Shown here piece by piece: positions 24,912-35,473 of a DNA stretch of 64,000 nucleotides. Position 1 is the first letter of the stretch. The number at the start of each line of letters is the position of its first letter. The stretch spans positions 81,819 to 145,818 of the forward strand of contig VGYB01000002.1 of NCBI GenBank assembly GCA_016873115.1. Direction: 5' to 3'. Made by a program: the position numbers and the translations under genes. The stretch comes from Planctomycetota bacterium. GTDB taxonomy: Bacteria; Planctomycetota; Phycisphaerae; Phycisphaerales; SM1A02. The notes beneath the pieces are model-generated. The model did not search any database. It saw nothing but the letters and a program-made list of their open reading frames with translations, and was not told the origin of the DNA.

Positions 24912-26204
24912 TCAGGCCTGGCACTCGTGGGCGATCAGGTCGTCCCATGTCTCGCGTCGACGGATCAAGCGGACCTCGTTGCCTTCAACGAGGACTTCGG
25001 CCGGAAGCGGCACGCTGTTGTAGCGGCTGGCCATGCTCATGCCGTAGGCACCTGCCGTGAAGACGGCCACCAGGTCGCCACGGCGCAACGGCGGAAGGGG
25101 ACGATCGATCGCGAGGAAGTCGCCGCTCTCGCAGATGGGTCCCACGACATCCATGAGGGTGAGACCATCGAGTTCGATCGATCGCGCTCGGTGCAGTGGA
25201 ACGAAGCCAGCTTCGGGCGCGGTCGGCCAGATGAAGTGGAACGCGTCGTAGTGAGAGGGCCGGAGCAGCGTGTTCATCCCCGCGTCACAGATCACGAACG
25301 TCTTGTCGCCGGACTGCTTCATGTAGAGCACTCGCGTGAGCAGGATCCCGGCATTGGCCACGATCGTCCGGCCCGGCTCGAGGATCACGCGCAGCCCACG
25401 GCGCACACGCTCCGCAAGAAGCGGGACGATCGCCGCGGCATAGACCGTTGCCTCGGGGCTTTGCCCGGTCTCGTAGTCCGCACCGAAGCCACCTCCCAGA
25501 TCGAGCGTGTCGACCGTGTGGCCAGCAGCCTTCAGGTCGTCGATCAAGGCCAGCGTCTTCGTGATGGCGTCGACATAGGGCTGCACCGAGTAGACCGGGC
25601 TGCCGATGTGGAGGTGGATGCCCGTGAGGCGGCACCATCGATCGTTGCCATAGGCAGCGAAGAAGGCCCGCGCACGCTCGATGTCCACGCCGAACTTCGT
25701 TTCCTTGCGACCCGTGCTCGTGTAGCGGTGGGTCTTGGGGTCGACATCGGGATTCACGCGAAGCGCCGCCGCGCAGGTCCGCTGCAGCCGTGCAGCAATG
25801 GCCGCAACCACCTCGAACTCAGCCTCGCTCTCCACATTGAGCACACCCACGCCCTGCAGGATCGCGAATTCGATCTCGGCATCGGTCTTGCCCACTCCGG
25901 CATAGACGCAGTGCTCAGTCGGGCATCCCGCGGCCATCGCGCGATGAAGCTCCCCACCCGAAACGACATCCATGCCGGCACCCTCCTCGGCCAGCAGCCG
26001 GCAGAGGTTGATGTTGCCGGAACTCTTCACCGAGTAGCAGATCAGCGGCTGGAGTGGCGCGAAGGCCTGCGCGAGCTTGCGGTGATGGTCAAGAAGCGTG
26101 GCGGCGCTGTAGAGGTAGGTGGGCGTGCCGAATCGATCGGCGATCGAGGAAACCCGGATGCTGCCGCAGTGCAACTCGCCATGGCGGTACGCGAAGTCAT
26201 CCAT
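24912..26204 (-). CDS. lysA: Diaminopimelate decarboxylase
   Basis: PLP enzyme of the alanine-racemase/ornithine-decarboxylase fold that converts meso-diaminopimelate to L-lysine. The 430-aa protein has the PLP lysine in CYSVKSSGN (Lys60), the phosphate-binding glycine loop LDLGGGFGADY, EPGRTIVANAG, and the C-terminal substrate residues CESGDFLA and GAYGMSMASRYNS, which carry the catalytic Cys and Tyr contributed across the dimer. The length matches LysA. The gene immediately upstream on this strand, encoding a membrane protein, overlaps its start by eight bases, so they are translated from one message. Ornithine decarboxylase is less likely given the CESGD form of the second half-site. Confidence 0.95.
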   Translation of the reverse strand: MDDFAYRHGELHCGSIRVSSIADRFGTPTYLYSAATLLDHHRKLAQAFAPLQPLICYSVKSSGNINLCRLLAEEGAGMDVVSGGELHRAMAAGCPTEHCVYAGVGKTDAEIEFAILQGVGVLNVESEAEFEVVAAIAARLQRTCAAALRVNPDVDPKTHRYTSTGRKETKFGVDIERARAFFAAYGNDRWCRLTGIHLHIGSPVYSVQPYVDAITKTLALIDDLKAAGHTVDTLDLGGGFGADYETGQSPEATVYAAAIVPLLAERVRRGLRVILEPGRTIVANAGILLTRVLYMKQSGDKTFVICDAGMNTLLRPSHYDAFHFIWPTAPEAGFVPLHRARSIELDGLTLMDVVGPICESGDFLAIDRPLPPLRRGDLVAVFTAGAYGMSMASRYNSVPLPAEVLVEGNEVRLIRRRETWDDLIAHECQA

Positions 26205-27090
26205 GGTCGGTGGTGGTGTCGTCGGGAGCCGGGGTGGGCTTGGGCGCGGTACGCGCGGACTGAAGCAGGAGGCCCAGCACGGCGCCGGCTCCGATGAACA
26301 TCAGCCACGGCCAAGGCTGCGGCGGGATGGCCACCCGGCCCCCCGAGAGCCGCTCGAGGAAGCAGGCCAGCGAAGCGACAGCCAGGGCAGAGCCCACGAT
26401 CGAGGTCAAGAGGACCCCTACGCCGCGCGCAAAGAAGATCGCCGCGACGAAGCCCGCGGCGAACCCGCCCCAACCGAAGGCCGAGACGAGCGTCTGCGTG
26501 TTCGTGGGCAGGCGTGCCCACCACGCGTCCGTCCGAGCGCGCATGTGGCGCCACGCGTCGACGGTGCGCGCGATGAACCCTTGATCGGTCGACACATCGG
26601 CCCAGCTTCGAGCCATGGCCACGAAGAGCGTGGGGGCGAGATCGCGCGGGGTCGGCTCGGCCTGGCCGAGGATGGGTGCGGAACTCCCATCGGTCAACGC
26701 CGCTCCGCCGCGCATGATCGGTGCGGGCGCCGGATTCAGGATGCCCCGATCGATCATCGTGCACGACAGCAGGATGCAGAGCGCGCTGCCCAGGAGGGCC
26801 ATCATCCAGGCCACGCCGATCCGCATGAACACGACGCTGATCGTGGCCAGGATGACGGCAGCCGAGCATGCCGCCGCCCACTCCGGGACACGCAGGGCGA
26901 AGGACTGATGGATCCGGATGCCGACCGCCCATCCAGCGATCCCGCCCGCGACCAGGACCAAGAACGGAAGCATGCGCGCGCCTCGGGCCACGAGCACCAC
27001 GCCGAGCGCACCGAGGAGCGCGAGCCATCCCGCGCCCGCTCCAGCGAACGGTGCCAATTCAGCGAGCAGCAGGGAGGAGGCCGCGTCCAT
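26197..27090 (-). CDS. Polytopic membrane protein of unknown function
   Basis: I do not recognise this 297-aa protein. It has six or seven hydrophobic segments: four between about residues 10 and 125 (MLPFLVLVAGGIAGWAVGI and VVFMRIGVAWMMALLGSALC among them), a soluble loop of about 75 residues carrying STDQGFIARTVDAWRHMRARTDAWW, then three helices, and a Pro/Thr/Asp-rich tail. The loop resembles an amphipathic helix pair. The start at 27090 is the first Met before a hydrophobic run; the longer frame upstream overlaps the divergent DUF255 gene and is basic and non-family-like. It overlaps lysA by eight bases, so it is co-expressed with it, but no metabolic link can be shown. Confidence 0.72.
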   Translation of the reverse strand: MDAASSLLLAELAPFAGAGAGWLALLGALGVVLVARGARMLPFLVLVAGGIAGWAVGIRIHQSFALRVPEWAAACSAAVILATISVVFMRIGVAWMMALLGSALCILLSCTMIDRGILNPAPAPIMRGGAALTDGSSAPILGQAEPTPRDLAPTLFVAMARSWADVSTDQGFIARTVDAWRHMRARTDAWWARLPTNTQTLVSAFGWGGFAAGFVAAIFFARGVGVLLTSIVGSALAVASLACFLERLSGGRVAIPPQPWPWLMFIGAGAVLGLLLQSARTAPKPTPAPDDTTTDHG

Positions 27091-27118
27091 GCGTCGGGCA
27101 TAGAGTAGCCGCGCCGAC

Positions 27119-29044
27119 ATGCGACAGGATCCAGTCACGACCAATCGCCTCGGGGCATGCACGAGCCCGTACTTGCTCCAGCATGCCGCCAATCCAGTCG
27201 ACTGGTGGCCCTGGTGCGACGAGGCGATCGCGCTTGCCAAGCGCCTTGATCGGCCGCTCTTCGTGAGCATCGGCTACAGCACCTGCTACTGGTGCCATGT
27301 GATGGAGCGGGAATCCTTCGAGGACCCCGCCATCGGCCAGGCGCTGCGCGACGGGTACATCGCCATCAAGGTCGATCGCGAGGAGCATCCGAGCGTCGAT
27401 GAATGGCTGATGACCGCCTGTCAGGTGGTGACGGAACTGACCGATGGTCGGGCAAGCGGGGGATGGCCACTGAACGGCTTCATCGATCCGCACTCCATGC
27501 GTGCGTTCCATGTGGGGACCTACTACCCCCCGCGCGACTCGCACGGCCGCGCCTCCTTCCGGAGGGTGCTGGCATCGCTGGGCTCCGCGTGGGTCGAGCG
27601 CCGCGAGGAGGTGAGCACCCAGGCCAATCGCATCGGTGGGATCGTGGAGGATGTCCTCACGCGCACCCTGCCGGCCGCGCCCATTCCAGCATCGCTTCCC
27701 ACACAGGTTGCGCAGGCGTTGCTGCGCTTTGAGGACACGACGAACGGCGGCTTCGGCGGCGCACCCAAGTTCCCCCAGCCGTGCTACCTGCGCCTGATGC
27801 GCGAGGCGGCACATCATCTGCCGACCCTGCAGCCGACGGTCACGCGCGCCCTGGATGGGATGGTCAGCGGCGGATTGTTCGACCAGGTCGGCGGCGGATT
27901 CCATCGCTACTGCATCGACGCCACATGGACGGTGCCGCACTTCGAGAAGATGCTCTACGACAACGGCCAGCTGCTTGAGCTGCTCGCCGACGAGCACGCA
28001 CGCGCACCACAGGAGCGATGGTCCGCGGCGATGCGCCGGACCGTGGCATGGATCGAGCGCGAGATGATGGCGGACGAAGGTGCCTGCATCGCTGCGCTCG
28101 ATGCTGAAGTCGATGGCCGCGAGGGACTGAACTACCTGTGGACTCCGGACGAGACGGTTGACGCCCTCTCGTCGCTCGGTCCCACGGCACGCGCCGAGGC
28201 AATCGAGGCACTCGGCCTGGACCGACCGAACTTCCACGATCCGCACCATGCCGATGCGCCAGCGAGCGTCGTTCCCACGCGCCGCCCATGGCACAGCAGT
28301 GCCGCGGTCGATGCCGCGTGCGGGCTCTTGCTGGCTCTTCGGGGTGAACGACGCGGTCCACGCCGGGACACCAAGGTGATCCTCGAGTGGAATGGCCTGC
28401 TCGTGGACGGACTCGCGAGGGCGGGATCGGCCCTGGGTGACGATCGTCTGGTCACGCGGGCTGCGCGAATCGCCGAAGCGCTCTGGGAGGGCCATCAGCG
28501 TGGTGGATCCTGGCATCGCACGCGGATCGGATCGATCGTGGGTCCGCCCGCGACGCTTGCGGATGTCGCCTGCCTGGGCCTCGGACTCGAAGCGCTCTGG
28601 CGCGCCACGCGCGAGGAGCGCTGGCTTGAGCGCGCACGGTCCATCGAGCGTCACGCGCGCTCGCAGTGGTCGGACGAGGGGCGCTGGTGGGCCAATGCCG
28701 GCGGTGACGGTCTGCCCGTGCGGATCCGGTCGCATCATGATGGCGCCGTGCCGAGCGGGCTTGGCGCGATCATCGACCTGCAGGTCCGCCTGGCGCTGGC
28801 CACGCGCGACCGACCCGAGGGGCGCGATGCGCTCGATGCACTCGCCCGGACCATCAACGCCGAGTCGGGCACGATCATGGCGAACCCTGTCGGCCTGACG
28901 TGGGCGGTTGCCGCACTCACGAGGGCCATGCGCGAAGGCGTCCTGTCGGGTGGGATCGGTGCCCCTGCACCGGGCATGCCTGTGCAGGGATCATCGCGTC
29001 GCATCGTCTGCACCGAATCCGGGTGCAACGTCGAGTGGGCGTGA
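27119..29044 (+). CDS. DUF255 thioredoxin-fold plus (alpha/alpha)6-barrel protein (YyaL/SPATA20 family)
   Basis: Large cytosolic protein of the YyaL/spermatogenesis-associated-protein-20 family. Residues 1-170 form a thioredoxin-like domain with the conserved opening [21 protein letters not shown] and the redox-type motif CYWCHVM near residue 59. The remaining 470 residues form a glycoside-hydrolase-like six-hairpin toroid with [23 protein letters not shown] and [14 protein letters not shown]. The biochemical function of the family is not established; a role in protein or sugar redox handling is often suggested. At 641 aa it is a little shorter than the usual 670-700. It starts 28 bases from the divergent membrane-protein gene and precedes a short asparaginase by 33 bases, so the pair may be co-transcribed. 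Confidence 0.92.
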   Translation: MRQDPVTTNRLGACTSPYLLQHAANPVDWWPWCDEAIALAKRLDRPLFVSIGYSTCYWCHVMERESFEDPAIGQALRDGYIAIKVDREEHPSVDEWLMTACQVVTELTDGRASGGWPLNGFIDPHSMRAFHVGTYYPPRDSHGRASFRRVLASLGSAWVERREEVSTQANRIGGIVEDVLTRTLPAAPIPASLPTQVAQALLRFEDTTNGGFGGAPKFPQPCYLRLMREAAHHLPTLQPTVTRALDGMVSGGLFDQVGGGFHRYCIDATWTVPHFEKMLYDNGQLLELLADEHARAPQERWSAAMRRTVAWIEREMMADEGACIAALDAEVDGREGLNYLWTPDETVDALSSLGPTARAEAIEALGLDRPNFHDPHHADAPASVVPTRRPWHSSAAVDAACGLLLALRGERRGPRRDTKVILEWNGLLVDGLARAGSALGDDRLVTRAARIAEALWEGHQRGGSWHRTRIGSIVGPPATLADVACLGLGLEALWRATREERWLERARSIERHARSQWSDEGRWWANAGGDGLPVRIRSHHDGAVPSGLGAIIDLQVRLALATRDRPEGRDALDALARTINAESGTIMANPVGLTWAVAALTRAMREGVLSGGIGAPAPGMPVQGSSRRIVCTESGCNVEWA

Positions 29045-29077
29045 ACGGGCACCTGTCGGCTACGCTTCCCCACCCCC

Positions 29078-29590
29078 ATGAAGCGCATCGCCCTCATCAG
29101 CACCGGCGGCACGATCGAGAAGACCTACGACGCGGCATCGGGCGGGCTGGCCAACCGCGAGGCCGTGCTCGATGTGATGCTTGCGAATCTGGACCTGCGC
29201 GGGGTGCGTGTGTCGCGCATCGCGCTCATGAACAAGGACAGCCTCGACATGACTCCGGACGACCATGCACTGATCGCCGCCACGGTGCACCATGCGCTGC
29301 GCGATCACGATGGCGTGGTGGTGGTGCATGGGACCGACCGCCTGACCGTCAGCGGCGAGGCCGTCCTCGCTCGGCTCCTGCATGAGGAGGCCCTGACCAA
29401 GCCCGTGATCTTCACCGGCTCCATGAGGCCCTACGAACTCCGCGATACCGATGCTCCCCAGAACCTGACCGAGGCGCTGCTGGCCGTGCAGATCCTGGCA
29501 CCGGGCGTGTATGTGGCGATGCAGAACCAGGTCCTGGCCTTCCCCGGCGTGACGAAGGACCGTGCGCAGGGCATGTTCGTGAGGGCCTAG
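29078..29590 (+). CDS. Short (single-domain) L-asparaginase-like protein
   Basis: The 170-aa product corresponds to only the N-terminal alpha/beta domain of type I/II L-asparaginases, which are normally about 330 residues. The active-site elements are present: STGGTIEK at residues 8-15 with both threonine-loop residues, and VVHGTDRLTVSG around residue 84 with the catalytic Thr-Asp pair, then VIFTGSMRPYELRDTDAPQNL. Full-length short asparaginases of about 172 residues are known, the Rhodospirillum rubrum enzyme being the described example, so this need not be a truncation. The protein ends cleanly after FVRA, and no remnant of a second domain follows. It should hydrolyse asparagine to aspartate and ammonia in the cytoplasm, if active. 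Confidence 0.85.
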   Translation: MKRIALISTGGTIEKTYDAASGGLANREAVLDVMLANLDLRGVRVSRIALMNKDSLDMTPDDHALIAATVHHALRDHDGVVVVHGTDRLTVSGEAVLARLLHEEALTKPVIFTGSMRPYELRDTDAPQNLTEALLAVQILAPGVYVAMQNQVLAFPGVTKDRAQGMFVRA

Positions 29591-29648
29591 CCCAAGTCCA
29601 CCCCAACCCGGCGAGGCAGCCGAAGCCTGGGACCACGCACACGCCGGC

Positions 29649-32600
29649 TCAGGCCGTGCCGACGGTCTCCTCTGCCTCGCGCTCAGCCTGCTCGACGGCA
29701 TCCTTGCTCAGGCGACCATCGTGGCCGACCTGCTCGAACCGGACCGCCACGCGACGGCTCACGCCACGCTGCGGCATGGTGACGCCGTAGAGCTTGTGGC
29801 AGTGCTGCATCGTGCGCTTGTGGTGCGTGATGACGATGAAGTGGCTGCGATCGAGGAAGCCGTGCAGGCTCGTCGCAAAGCGCTCGGTGTTCGCCTCGTC
29901 GAGTGCTGCATCGACTTCGTCCAGGACGCAGAAGGGGGCGGGCTTGCTCTGGAAGATCGCCAGGAGGAGCGCCACCGTGGTCATGCTCTTCTCGCCGCCC
30001 GAGAGCTGGCTGATGACGCGCGGCTCCTTGCCGGGCGGCTTGGCACGGATCTCGATGCCGCTCGAGAGCCAGTCCACATTGCCCTCTTCGTCGGGGACGA
30101 GGAACATGTCGGCGCTGCCGCCCCCGAAGAGCCGGCGGAACATGCCATCGGTCCCACCGAAGTTCGTGCGCACCGCGTTGAAAGTCCCCTCGAAGCGGTC
30201 CCTGCTGATGCGGTCCAGCTCGCCCACGAGCACCTCGAGCTGCGACTTGGCCTGGTCGATGTCGGCCAGTTGCGTGCCAAGGTCATTGAACCGGGTCTCG
30301 AGCAGCGTGAGTTCGTCGATCGCATCAAGGTTGACATTGCCCAGCTGGCGAATCTCCTCGCGCAGGCCGTCGGCCTCGGCGCCGGCCTCGGTGCGATCGG
30401 GCGCCACGAAGGTCCCCGCCTCGCGCTCGGCTGCATGCACGGCGTAGCCCAGTGCCACGTCAAATCCGAGCTCCTCGAGCATGGACGCGACAAGATTCTC
30501 GATCTTGATCGTGGCCTCACGGCGCGACAGTTCCGCCGCGTTCCACTGCCGCTCCGTCTCCTGGCCGGCTTCACGCTCGGACCGAACGGACTCCGAGGCC
30601 CGCTCGTTGGCAAGCGTGGCCTGGGTGAATCGTTCCGCGATCGTCACGAGGGCGGATGCCGAGGTGCGCTCCTCGATCAACGCCGCGTCCCGATCGGCGT
30701 CGGCCGCCCGGATCGAGGCTGAGAATTCATCGAGCTGGCCGAGCCGGCGCGCGTGCTGGTCCTCGAGCGTGGCACGACGCGTACGAAGGTCATCGATCGA
30801 GTGCTGCAGGAGACTGCTCTCACGACGGGTCGCATCGAGCACCGACTGGGCCTGCGACACCTTGATGCGCGCCGCGTTGAAGCCCTCGCCAGCCTGTTCT
30901 GCCTCGGTCTGCCCCTGCTGCAGCGCAGCAGCGGCCTCGGTCGCAGCGGTCTGGGCGCGGATGGCTTCATCGGCCAGCGCGGTAAGTCGCTCGCCCGCAT
31001 CGCGCCGTTCGCCAGTGATGGTGGTGCGGCGTGATTCGAGCTCACGGCGCTCATCCACGAGTCGAGCCCGGTCGCGTTCGACGCGGCCCAGCAACTGCTC
31101 GACTCGGTCGACCTCGAACTGCGCCTCCACGGCATCTTGGCGTGCGGTCTGCAGGCTTTCGTCGAGGTTGCGATGGCGTGCGCGGGCCTGCTCGCCCTCG
31201 CTCGCCAAGGCGTTGCACTCGTCCTCAAGAGTCTCGATGCGACGACCAAGGGCCCGGGCCGCGGCGACCAGCTCGGCCAGCTCCGCCCGTCGACTCAGCA
31301 TGCCCCCCACGGCAGCATCGGCAGCGCTCACGGTCACGACGCCGTTGCGGTCGATCAGGTCACCGGTCGGCGTGACGATGCGCGCTCCACGCAACCCGCT
31401 CTGGGCCAGCAAGAGCGCCGCATCCAGGTCATCCACCAGCCAGGTGTCGGCCAGAAGGCACTCCACGACCTTGGTGGCATCGCTCGCGGCCCGGACGAAT
31501 CCAAGCAGCGGCAGGGCACCCTCGATGTCGCCACGCGAAGCCAACCCGTTTCGCTGGATCGAGGTCGTGGCGAACGAGATTCGCCCTCGCTGCTCCTTCG
31601 CCGTCACCACGGCGGGACGGACTGACTCGGGCGCATCCAGCAGCAGGATCTGCAGGGAGTCGCCGAGTGCCGCCTCGACCGCAGTCGCATGCTCGCGATC
31701 ACTCTCGAGCAGATCACCCAGCATGCCCCGGACGCTCGGGAATCGTTCCGGCGCACCGAGGACGGCCTTGACTGCACCAGTCAGGCCTTCGCGTGCATCC
31801 TGCATCTCGCCGAGGATGCGACGACGGCTCTCGATGCGGGTGCGTTCATCCCGGAGTTCAGCGAGCTCCTCGAGCAGGGCCTCGCTCCGATCATCGAAGT
31901 GCGCCGCGACCTCGAGTTCCTCGGTCGCCTCGCGCTGCAGGCGCTCCTGGGCATCCTGTGCGGTCTGGCGGCGAACGATGGCCTTGATGCGGGCCAGCCG
32001 CCCACCGTCAAGCTCCTCCACGAACGGGGCCTCGCGGGCATCGAGACGCTCCAACTGCTCGGCCAGCGATCGTTCGCGCTCATCGGCGGCCGTCAGGCGC
32101 TGGGCGGCGCGCGAACGCTCACGCTCAAGCCCGACGACCTGCTCCCGCAGGCGCTCATGACGCGAGCGTGCATCGGCCAGGGTGCGAGCGATCGAGGCGC
32201 GGCGTTCACTGGCAGCGATGGCCTCAGCCTCCGCGGTGGTCACGGCTGCTTCATTGGCATTCAGCTGTTGCTCGAGTGTGCCCAACTGGGCCTCGACCTC
32301 GGCCATGCGCTCGTCAGCCTGCTTCAGCGCCACGCAATCGGTCTCGAGGTCGGCCTCAGCCCGCGCGAGACCTTGGCGCGCGGCATCGGCACGCTGCTGG
32401 TGCTGGCCAACCAGTCCCTGGGCCTCGATCCGTTCGCGCTCATGGGCCTGCTGCTCGTGCATGACCTGATCGCGCGCGAGCTCCGCATCGCGCTTGGCAT
32501 CCTCGGCGAGCCGCACCCGCTCGATCAGGGCATCGCGTGCACCGTCAAGCGAAGCCACCATTGATTCCGCCTCGGTCAGCCGCGTGCGGTGCTCGTGGTA

Positions 32601-33422
32601 GAGATCGAAGGCAAGGGCGGACCGGATCGCACGGCGTCGCGTGTCCAGTTCCTGGAAGCGCTTGGCCTTCTCCGCCTGACCACGCACGATGCGCAGGCGC
32701 CGCTCGGTGCTCGCCAGCTGCTCGCGAATCAGGAGCAGGTTGCGCTCGGCGTTGTCGAGCTTGCGCTGGGCCTCGACCTTGCGGGCACGGAACTTGGCGA
32801 CGCCGGCGGCCTCCTCGAGGATCGCGCGGCGCTCGGCAGGGTTGGCCTCGAGCAGTGCAGCAACCTTGCCTTGCTCGATGATCGAGTAGGCATCGGTCCC
32901 GATCCCTGTGTCCATGAACAGTTCCCGGATGTCGCGCAACCGGACCTTCTTGCCGTTGATCAGGTACTCGCTGCGGCCGTCGGAATGGAGTCGTCGGGTG
33001 ACCTCGACCACATCATGATCGACCGGCAACGCGCGGTGCACCACCTGGCCACGTCGGACTTGGGCCGAGCCCTCCGCCTCGGTGTCGTCGGCGTCGTCTT
33101 CATCCTCAATCGTGTCCATGGCCGGTGCGGCCGGCGCGACCTCAACCGAACGGTTGAGAACTGGATTGTCAAAGGTCAGCGTGACGCTGGCGCACCCCAG
33201 CGGCTTTCGCGTGGCGCTTCCCGCGAAGATCACATCGATCATCGCCGAGCCGCGGAGGCTCTTGGCGCTGCGTTCGCCCAAGACCCACTTGATCGAATCG
33301 ACGACATTGCTCTTGCCGCAGCCATTGGGACCCACGACACCGATGACCGGCGCATCGAAGACGAACTCCGTGGTATCGGCGAAACTCTTGAAGCCGCTCA
33401 AGGTGAGCTTGGCAAGGCGCAT
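29649..33422 (-). CDS. smc: Chromosome segregation protein SMC
   Basis: SMC ATPase that folds into a long antiparallel coiled coil with an ATPase head and a hinge, and organises chromosomes together with ScpA/ScpB. The 1257-aa protein has Walker [10 protein letters not shown] at residues 31-39, two coiled-coil arms (about 170-520 and 690-1010), and a glycine-containing hinge around 530-680 ([12 protein letters not shown]). The ABC signature is [10 protein letters not shown] near 1138, and Walker B is [14 protein letters not shown] near 1159. It exceeds the usual 1150-1200 residues through an insertion after about residue 110 rich in Asp/Glu and a C-terminal tail. GGAGG lies eight bases before the ATG at 33422. 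No scpA or scpB is adjacent. Confidence 0.97.
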   Translation of the reverse strand: MRLAKLTLSGFKSFADTTEFVFDAPVIGVVGPNGCGKSNVVDSIKWVLGERSAKSLRGSAMIDVIFAGSATRKPLGCASVTLTFDNPVLNRSVEVAPAAPAMDTIEDEDDADDTEAEGSAQVRRGQVVHRALPVDHDVVEVTRRLHSDGRSEYLINGKKVRLRDIRELFMDTGIGTDAYSIIEQGKVAALLEANPAERRAILEEAAGVAKFRARKVEAQRKLDNAERNLLLIREQLASTERRLRIVRGQAEKAKRFQELDTRRRAIRSALAFDLYHEHRTRLTEAESMVASLDGARDALIERVRLAEDAKRDAELARDQVMHEQQAHERERIEAQGLVGQHQQRADAARQGLARAEADLETDCVALKQADERMAEVEAQLGTLEQQLNANEAAVTTAEAEAIAASERRASIARTLADARSRHERLREQVVGLERERSRAAQRLTAADERERSLAEQLERLDAREAPFVEELDGGRLARIKAIVRRQTAQDAQERLQREATEELEVAAHFDDRSEALLEELAELRDERTRIESRRRILGEMQDAREGLTGAVKAVLGAPERFPSVRGMLGDLLESDREHATAVEAALGDSLQILLLDAPESVRPAVVTAKEQRGRISFATTSIQRNGLASRGDIEGALPLLGFVRAASDATKVVECLLADTWLVDDLDAALLLAQSGLRGARIVTPTGDLIDRNGVVTVSAADAAVGGMLSRRAELAELVAAARALGRRIETLEDECNALASEGEQARARHRNLDESLQTARQDAVEAQFEVDRVEQLLGRVERDRARLVDERRELESRRTTITGERRDAGERLTALADEAIRAQTAATEAAAALQQGQTEAEQAGEGFNAARIKVSQAQSVLDATRRESSLLQHSIDDLRTRRATLEDQHARRLGQLDEFSASIRAADADRDAALIEERTSASALVTIAERFTQATLANERASESVRSEREAGQETERQWNAAELSRREATIKIENLVASMLEELGFDVALGYAVHAAEREAGTFVAPDRTEAGAEADGLREEIRQLGNVNLDAIDELTLLETRFNDLGTQLADIDQAKSQLEVLVGELDRISRDRFEGTFNAVRTNFGGTDGMFRRLFGGGSADMFLVPDEEGNVDWLSSGIEIRAKPPGKEPRVISQLSGGEKSMTTVALLLAIFQSKPAPFCVLDEVDAALDEANTERFATSLHGFLDRSHFIVITHHKRTMQHCHKLYGVTMPQRGVSRRVAVRFEQVGHDGRLSKDAVEQAEREAEETVGTA

Positions 33423-33495
33423 CGAACTGACCTCCTGTCATCGCACAGGCCCATCCATGGTCCTGGCCGCTCACGGCACGCGACAACCACTTGCG

Positions 33496-35382
33496 TCAAC
33501 GCGGGACAGTATCGCGGGAAGGACGCGTAGAATCAACCGGGTTCCCCACCGAAGCGCGGTCGAGGTCGGTTCCTGAACCCGACCCAGATCGTTCCTTCGC
33601 GTCGGCGGCAAGGTCCTTGTCCTCCTCGGGCGCATCGAACTCGGGCCGATCCGCCTCGGGGTCCCCCTCCTCGGTGCGCAGCAACTCGGCCAAGATGCGA
33701 TCCTGCTCGACCTTGAAGTCGCCCTTGAAGTAGCCGTCCTTCCACAGGCGATGCAGGGTACCGATCGTCTCGCTGTAACTCATGTTGAGGCCTGGTGATG
33801 GATACTCGGGGGTGGCCCGATGACCCAGGAAGCGGGCGAACTCGGCAAGCTCCGGGCGCACCTGCTCGCGCAGCACTCCGCCGTCGGTCGCCTGCCAGAA
33901 GACATCGAGCAGGGGCTGGTCATAGTCGCCCCGGACCACCAAGCGCGAATCGAACTCGGTGAGCGTCATCGGGCGCACGACCTCAGCCTCGTCGCCAAAG
34001 ATCACCACGCGGGGCTGCCCGCTCTGCGTGACATAGATCAGTGGCTTCTTGCTGCCGATGGTGTTGAGCAGGTACTTGCCGTTCACATCGACCTCTCCGA
34101 TCGACGCATCGCCACGCTTGAGCAGGGCATCGAAGGCCGCCAGCCGGACATCGATGTCGGCATCGTCGACGAGCGGCCGAAGGCCGATGTTGACGCGCGG
34201 GTTGCCCCCCATGTTGGCCAGCAGCTTGATCGCGTCGAGACGCAGGACCGACTCGCTGTCGTTGGCCATCCTCAACAGGTGTGGCACCACGACGGGATCG
34301 TTCAGGTACGCCCCGGCCTGCAGCGACGCGAAGCGTGGCTGCTCCTCGGCGTACTCGTACAGGCTCTGGACGGTGGGGATCGCCTTCTTCCCCAGCGCCT
34401 GCCAGCGCAGGCTTGCGGCCGAAGCGGCGCCGGGGTTGGCGATCAGCGCACGCTTGACCTGCAAGGCCGTGGCCTCGATGGAGGCCATGTTGAGCGGGGT
34501 GTGACGCACCAGTTCCACGAAGTCATTGGTCCGACTGAAGTAGGACGGGGGGATCACGACATCGACGGCCTCATCGTTGCGTCCGCGTGCGGTGTCCTCG
34601 TGCTGGCCTGGCTCGCGCGGAAAGGTGCTGTTGATGGCGCTGGCGATCAACTTGGCGCGAGCGTGGCTCGGCGTGGCCAGGCGCAGCCGAAGCACCAGAT
34701 CCTCGGTCACGACACCACCGTTGAGCACGCGACCACTCAGGCGATTCACCGTGTCGGTGCTGACGCCCACCGGATCGGCGAAGGGATTGATGACCAGATC
34801 ACCCATGCCGCGCGCCAGGATCCGTGGCTGCTTGCTGCCGAGCATCAGCGGACCCGGACGAAGATCGGTCAGGATGAGGCTGCCACCCTCAAGGCTGGTG
34901 GCACCGGTTCCCGGTGCCGCGAAGATGCGCAGGTCGAACCGGGTGCCCTTGGGCGCCGCCGGCGGGATGATCCCCTCGACCACCACGATCGCGGTGTTCT
35001 CCTCGCCGAGCAGCCGATCGAGTTCGCTGGAATCGGGGGCCTTGCCATCAGCACCAAGTCGCAAGCGTTGCAGGTCCTTCAGGACCTGGACCCGCACCTC
35101 GGTCGGCGCAATGCGGCTGCCGGTGCCATGGAGATCGAAGACGAGACCGTAGCCGCGCACCACCGTGGGCGTGAAGCCGGTCACGATGGTTTCGGCGGCG
35201 ATCGTCCCGCGCATGATCGGGTCGACATCCATCGGAATCACGCGGCGGTCGATGCGCGACTGCTTCGGCCGCTCGGGTGCATCCTCGACCAACGAACCGG
35301 TGCAGGCGGCGAGCACGGCCAACAGCGCCACCGCAAGCGGTCTGCGGAGCCTCGACAGAAGATCGTGGGCGGGCAGGTCCAT
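33496..35382 (-). CDS. FlgI-like (flagellar P-ring-like) lipoprotein
   Basis: The 628-aa product starts with a lipoprotein signal (LLAVLAAC, lipid-modified Cys27). Residues about 50-330 align by eye with the flagellar P-ring protein FlgI: MRGTIAAETIVTGFTP, VVRGYGLVFDLHGTGSR (FlgI: VGYGLVVGLNGTGD), FDLRIFAAPGTGATSLEGGSLILTDLRPG and a PPSYFSRTNDFVELV stretch. Residues about 380-470 look like HEAT-type helical repeats (LRLDAIKLLANMGG, VRLAAFDALLKRGD), which FlgI lacks. The C-terminus is acidic and Ser/Asp-rich. FlgI is normally a periplasmic ring protein with a cleaved Sec signal; here a lipid anchor and an extra domain suggest a non-flagellar or specialised use. No other flagellar genes are in the window. 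It lies 73 bases upstream of smc. Confidence 0.68.
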   Translation of the reverse strand: MDLPAHDLLSRLRRPLAVALLAVLAACTGSLVEDAPERPKQSRIDRRVIPMDVDPIMRGTIAAETIVTGFTPTVVRGYGLVFDLHGTGSRIAPTEVRVQVLKDLQRLRLGADGKAPDSSELDRLLGEENTAIVVVEGIIPPAAPKGTRFDLRIFAAPGTGATSLEGGSLILTDLRPGPLMLGSKQPRILARGMGDLVINPFADPVGVSTDTVNRLSGRVLNGGVVTEDLVLRLRLATPSHARAKLIASAINSTFPREPGQHEDTARGRNDEAVDVVIPPSYFSRTNDFVELVRHTPLNMASIEATALQVKRALIANPGAASAASLRWQALGKKAIPTVQSLYEYAEEQPRFASLQAGAYLNDPVVVPHLLRMANDSESVLRLDAIKLLANMGGNPRVNIGLRPLVDDADIDVRLAAFDALLKRGDASIGEVDVNGKYLLNTIGSKKPLIYVTQSGQPRVVIFGDEAEVVRPMTLTEFDSRLVVRGDYDQPLLDVFWQATDGGVLREQVRPELAEFARFLGHRATPEYPSPGLNMSYSETIGTLHRLWKDGYFKGDFKVEQDRILAELLRTEEGDPEADRPEFDAPEEDKDLAADAKERSGSGSGTDLDRASVGNPVDSTRPSRDTVPR

Positions 35383-35473
35383 CGTGGGGAGGCACGGAGG
35401 ATAGCCGCAGGGGGCAGTTTGACGAACCACAGACCACCAACGGACCCGGCCCAACCCATGGCACAATGCCCGC

